From Rhinopomastus cyanomelas (lineage: Eukaryota > Chordata > Aves > Bucerotiformes > Rhinopomastidae), in contig VXBP01007533.1 of NCBI GenBank assembly GCA_013400115.1, positions 248,001 through 312,000 on the forward strand: a stretch of DNA of 64,000 nucleotides, read 5' to 3'. This document shows, one piece after another, positions 61,601-64,000 of this stretch (its first letter is position 1; every line of letters begins with the position of its first letter). The notes beneath the pieces were generated by a model. That model did no database searches and had not been told where the DNA came from. It saw only the letters and a list, made by a program, of their open reading frames with translations. Position numbers and translations under genes: made by a program.

Positions 61601-62390
61601 ATGTAGCTATGAGTTTGCAAACAAAGCAAGTAATTCACCTCTTGTACTTAGCAGTCTGGCATCTACAACTGCCTCTTGTAAAGCTATCAGAATACATAGC
61701 TCACTTCAAAGCACTGCCATTTGTATGTACAAGAAATAGCAGTGGTCTTACTGTAAACGTGCAGTATGGTTTTGTTCAAGTGCTGAACTCCAGGGCATTA
61801 CATCTGGCATAGAGTTCTTATTGCACATGGACATAGCCCTCATAAATTAGTTTTAAGGCATAACTTTACCTGGAACACAACTCTGAAGACCCAAATACTC
61901 ACAAGTGTGTGAGATCACCTGTTTCTTCTCTCCAATGGCATGGAGCAGGGAGAAATAAATGACAAAACAGGCACTGAAACAGGCCATTGCCTTGAAAAAA
62001 AACAAAAACCTTCCTCCCACTCCTCTCCTAAATTCAACCAAATGCAGCAACTACTAAAACTATAATCAAAAGTAGAAAGAAGAACTAAGCATCTGCAAAG
62101 CACCACCAAATGCTACAATTCATTCTTGCAAACACTCATCCCTGGGAAGTCCCTGCACTCTGTTCAGCCACTGTTAACGGAACTCCTTCTCAAGGTTCCA
62201 CCTATGAAAGTGTCAATCCATATACATTTTGCTTGATTCTCATCTGTGGCAGCAAAATGAGAACCTTTGCCAAATTAGATAATTGATATTGCTGGTGTCA
62301 CATCATGAGTGAAGGAAATCTCATATTCTTTTAGTCTCTGATTGGATGATCATATGCCCCAGCACTCCTGTAGAAGGGCTGCAAGATTTC

Positions 62391-63432
62391 ACAGAATCAC
62401 TAGGAATTGGAAGGCACCTTAAAAGATCTATTCCGATTCCCCCTGCAACAGCAGGACCACCTAGACCAACTTGCACAGGAGCATATCCAGGTGAGTTGTA
62501 AATGTCTCCAGAGAAGGAGACTCCACAACCCCCCTGGAATGAGGCAGCCTGTTCCAGTGCTCTGTAATCCTCACAGGAAGAAGTTCCTTCTCACATTCAT
62601 ATGGAACCTCATATGTTCCAGCTTATACCCATTGCCACTTCACCCTACCATTAGATGGCACTGAGCAGAGCCTGGCTCCATCCTCCTGTCACCCACCCTT
62701 CACACATTTATAAACATTAATGAGGTCACCCCTCAGTCTCCTCTTCTCCAAGCTAAAGAGACCCAGCTCCCTCAGCCTTTTCTCATCAGAGAGGTGTTCT
62801 ACTCTACAGCCTCAACTCTCTCAGTCTGGCCTCATAGGAGAGGTGCTCCAGCCCTATGATCATCCTCATGGCCTTCCTCTGCACATGCTCCACCGTTTCC
62901 ACATCCTTCTTCAAAAAAGGGCTCCAGAACTGGACGCAGTACTCCAGGTGGGGTCTCAAGAGACCAGAGTAGAGGGGGAGAATCACCTCCCTCGACCTGC
63001 TGGCCACACTTCTCCTGATGCAGCCCAGGATCCGGTTTGCCTTCAGGGCTGCAAGTGCACACTGCCGGCTCATGTTGAGCTTTTTGTCCACAAGNCTCAT
63101 GTTGAGCTTTTTGTTCACAAGCACCCCCAAGTCCCTCTCCTCAGGGCTACTCTGCAGCCAGTCACTGCCCAGCCTGTATTTGTGCTTAGCATTGCCTTGA
63201 CCCAGATGCAGGACCTTACACTTGATCTTGTTGAACCCCGTCAGGTTGGCTTGTGTCCAGCTCTCCAGCCTGTCCAGGTCCCTCCAGGTGGCATCCCTGC
63301 CCTCCAGCACATCTGCTGTACCACACAGCTTGGTGTTGTCAGCAAACTTGCTGAGGGTGCACTCAATGTCCTTGTCCGTGTCACCTACAGAGATGTTGAA
63401 CAAGACTGGTCCCAGGACTGATCCCTGAGGCT
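62391..63432 (-). mobile_element. CR1 LINE, RT C-terminal half and 3' UTR (longest copy)
   Basis: Minus strand in the MYLK intron. From 63403 down it encodes the CR1 RT C-terminal region: MFNISVGDTDKDIECTLSKF, ADNTKLCGTAD (the F-A-D catalytic box has only the A-D-N form here), VNKKLNM, ALAALKANRILGCIRRSV, RPHLEYCVQFWSPFLKKDVE and HLSYEARLRELRL, then a second ORF-end block of another subfamily near 62800 and a 3' UTR with tip at 62391. An N at 63095 lies in the frame. Confidence 0.93.
63069..63121. repeat. 26-bp duplication flanking a single N
   Basis: 63069-63094 and 63096-63121 differ at one base (C/T) and are separated only by N at 63095. Most simply two overlapping contig ends left unmerged; together the extra 27 positions keep the CR1 frame. 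Confidence 0.88.
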
Positions 63433-64000
63433 TCTGCAGGAGCTTGGCAAAAAGTTCATTAATCTTAGTAAGTGTGAAATGATTTGAAGAAGATTAACTT
63501 TCTGCTATACTTCAGTGCTTATTCCCTCCCTGGTACCAGTGCTGACTGTCAAGAATACCATAGCAATAAAGAAGTTTGTCTTATACTAAATTCTTTTTTG
63601 AAAACTCAGTGGATTTTGCCTCATTAACGCACCAATGCTACGTTTAGCTGGGAGCACGCTCGCAGTTCAGATTAGAAACTAATGCTGGCATTATAGACTT
63701 AAATAATCTAGACAAAACACAACATAGCTGCGTCTGGGTTGTAAACTGCTAGTGCACTTCACAGTTTCTAACAGTCTAAGTAGAAATACTGTTACCTAAG
63801 GGCAAAACTTCCACCTTAAAATGGATAAAGAAACATGTACACAAAAAACACAGACAAACCCACAGCCATCACGGTGCTCATGGACAGAAGATGCTACAAG
63901 AAAGAGAAGGTGCCCACAACAGGAATGCATCAGAGAATCAATGAAAACCAATGATCTACTTTGGAAGGGTAACATTTTGGACCCTACATTTCTGTGAAGC

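Larger units (their letters stand above)
56254..64000 (+). other. MYLK intron (incomplete, continues past the window)
   Basis: No continuation of the first Ig domain is found in any forward frame up to the window end. The intron holds a short CR1 3' end (57568-57722), a possible MIR relic (58526-58615) and a 1-kb minus-strand CR1 (62391-63432). The stretches 56260-57567, 57723-58525, 58616-62390 and 63433-64000 contain nothing I can identify; the open frame at 60451-60759 has no recognisable features and is probably chance. Confidence 0.75.

Noticed and set aside
62720..63421. 233-codon plus-strand open frame
   Set aside because: Antisense shadow of the minus-strand CR1 RT frame.
1..64000. 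CRISPR arrays, tRNA/rRNA genes, operons, phage or plasmid features
   Set aside because: No spaced direct repeats, cloverleaf sequences or bacterial-style gene packing were seen; the window is vertebrate.

Overview
The window looks like nuclear DNA from a bird. At least 20 CR1 (chicken repeat 1) LINE fragments, most with the typical CR1 3' tip ending in short ATTCTATG-type repeats, lie scattered on both strands. There is also a defective LTR provirus with alpharetrovirus-like pol/env remains, a few hAT and MIR-like relics, and very little protein-coding sequence. The base composition, the 45-base N gap and the isolated single Ns fit a draft vertebrate assembly. No bacterial, plasmid or phage features are present, and the open frames are almost all chance or repeat-derived.

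The only host coding exon I can support is at 56096-56253 (+). It is the first coding exon of MYLK (long, non-muscle form of myosin light chain kinase): a strong acceptor, eight bases of 5' UTR, an ATG in good initiation context, 50 codons, and a phase-0 GTAAGA donor. No second MYLK exon is visible before the window ends, so 56254-64000 is intron. The 56 kb upstream is either a 5'-UTR intron of MYLK or upstream intergenic DNA; sequence alone does not decide. A short GC/CpG-enriched patch at 26330-26560 is the only candidate promoter or 5' exon I noticed.

Layout: 1-7462 unique sequence; 7463-9275 two CR1s facing each other; 9276-18847 unique sequence with the assembly gap (11357-11401) and four CR1 3' tips; 18848-22241 a minus-strand, internally deleted endogenous retrovirus bounded by a 6-bp target duplication, its env split by two CR1 insertions; 22599-23510 two older CR1s; 26330-27491 the CpG patch followed by a CR1-in-CR1 nest; 27492-35529 mostly unique with a perfect 42-bp tandem duplication; 35530-37530 old CR1 pieces and hAT termini around a single N; 41439-53562 several CR1s, one MIR relic and a 26-bp direct repeat 2.1 kb apart; 54519-54874 a complete short hAT element with a perfect 8-bp target duplication; 56096-56253 the MYLK exon; 57568-57722 and 62391-63432 intronic CR1s.

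There is no operon-like or multi-gene system. The most interesting material is the ERV, whose D,D35E integrase triad can still be read, the repeat nests, evidence of assembly joins inside repeats, and a possible SRF (CArG) site created by a substitution in a CR1 copy upstream of an SRF-regulated gene.
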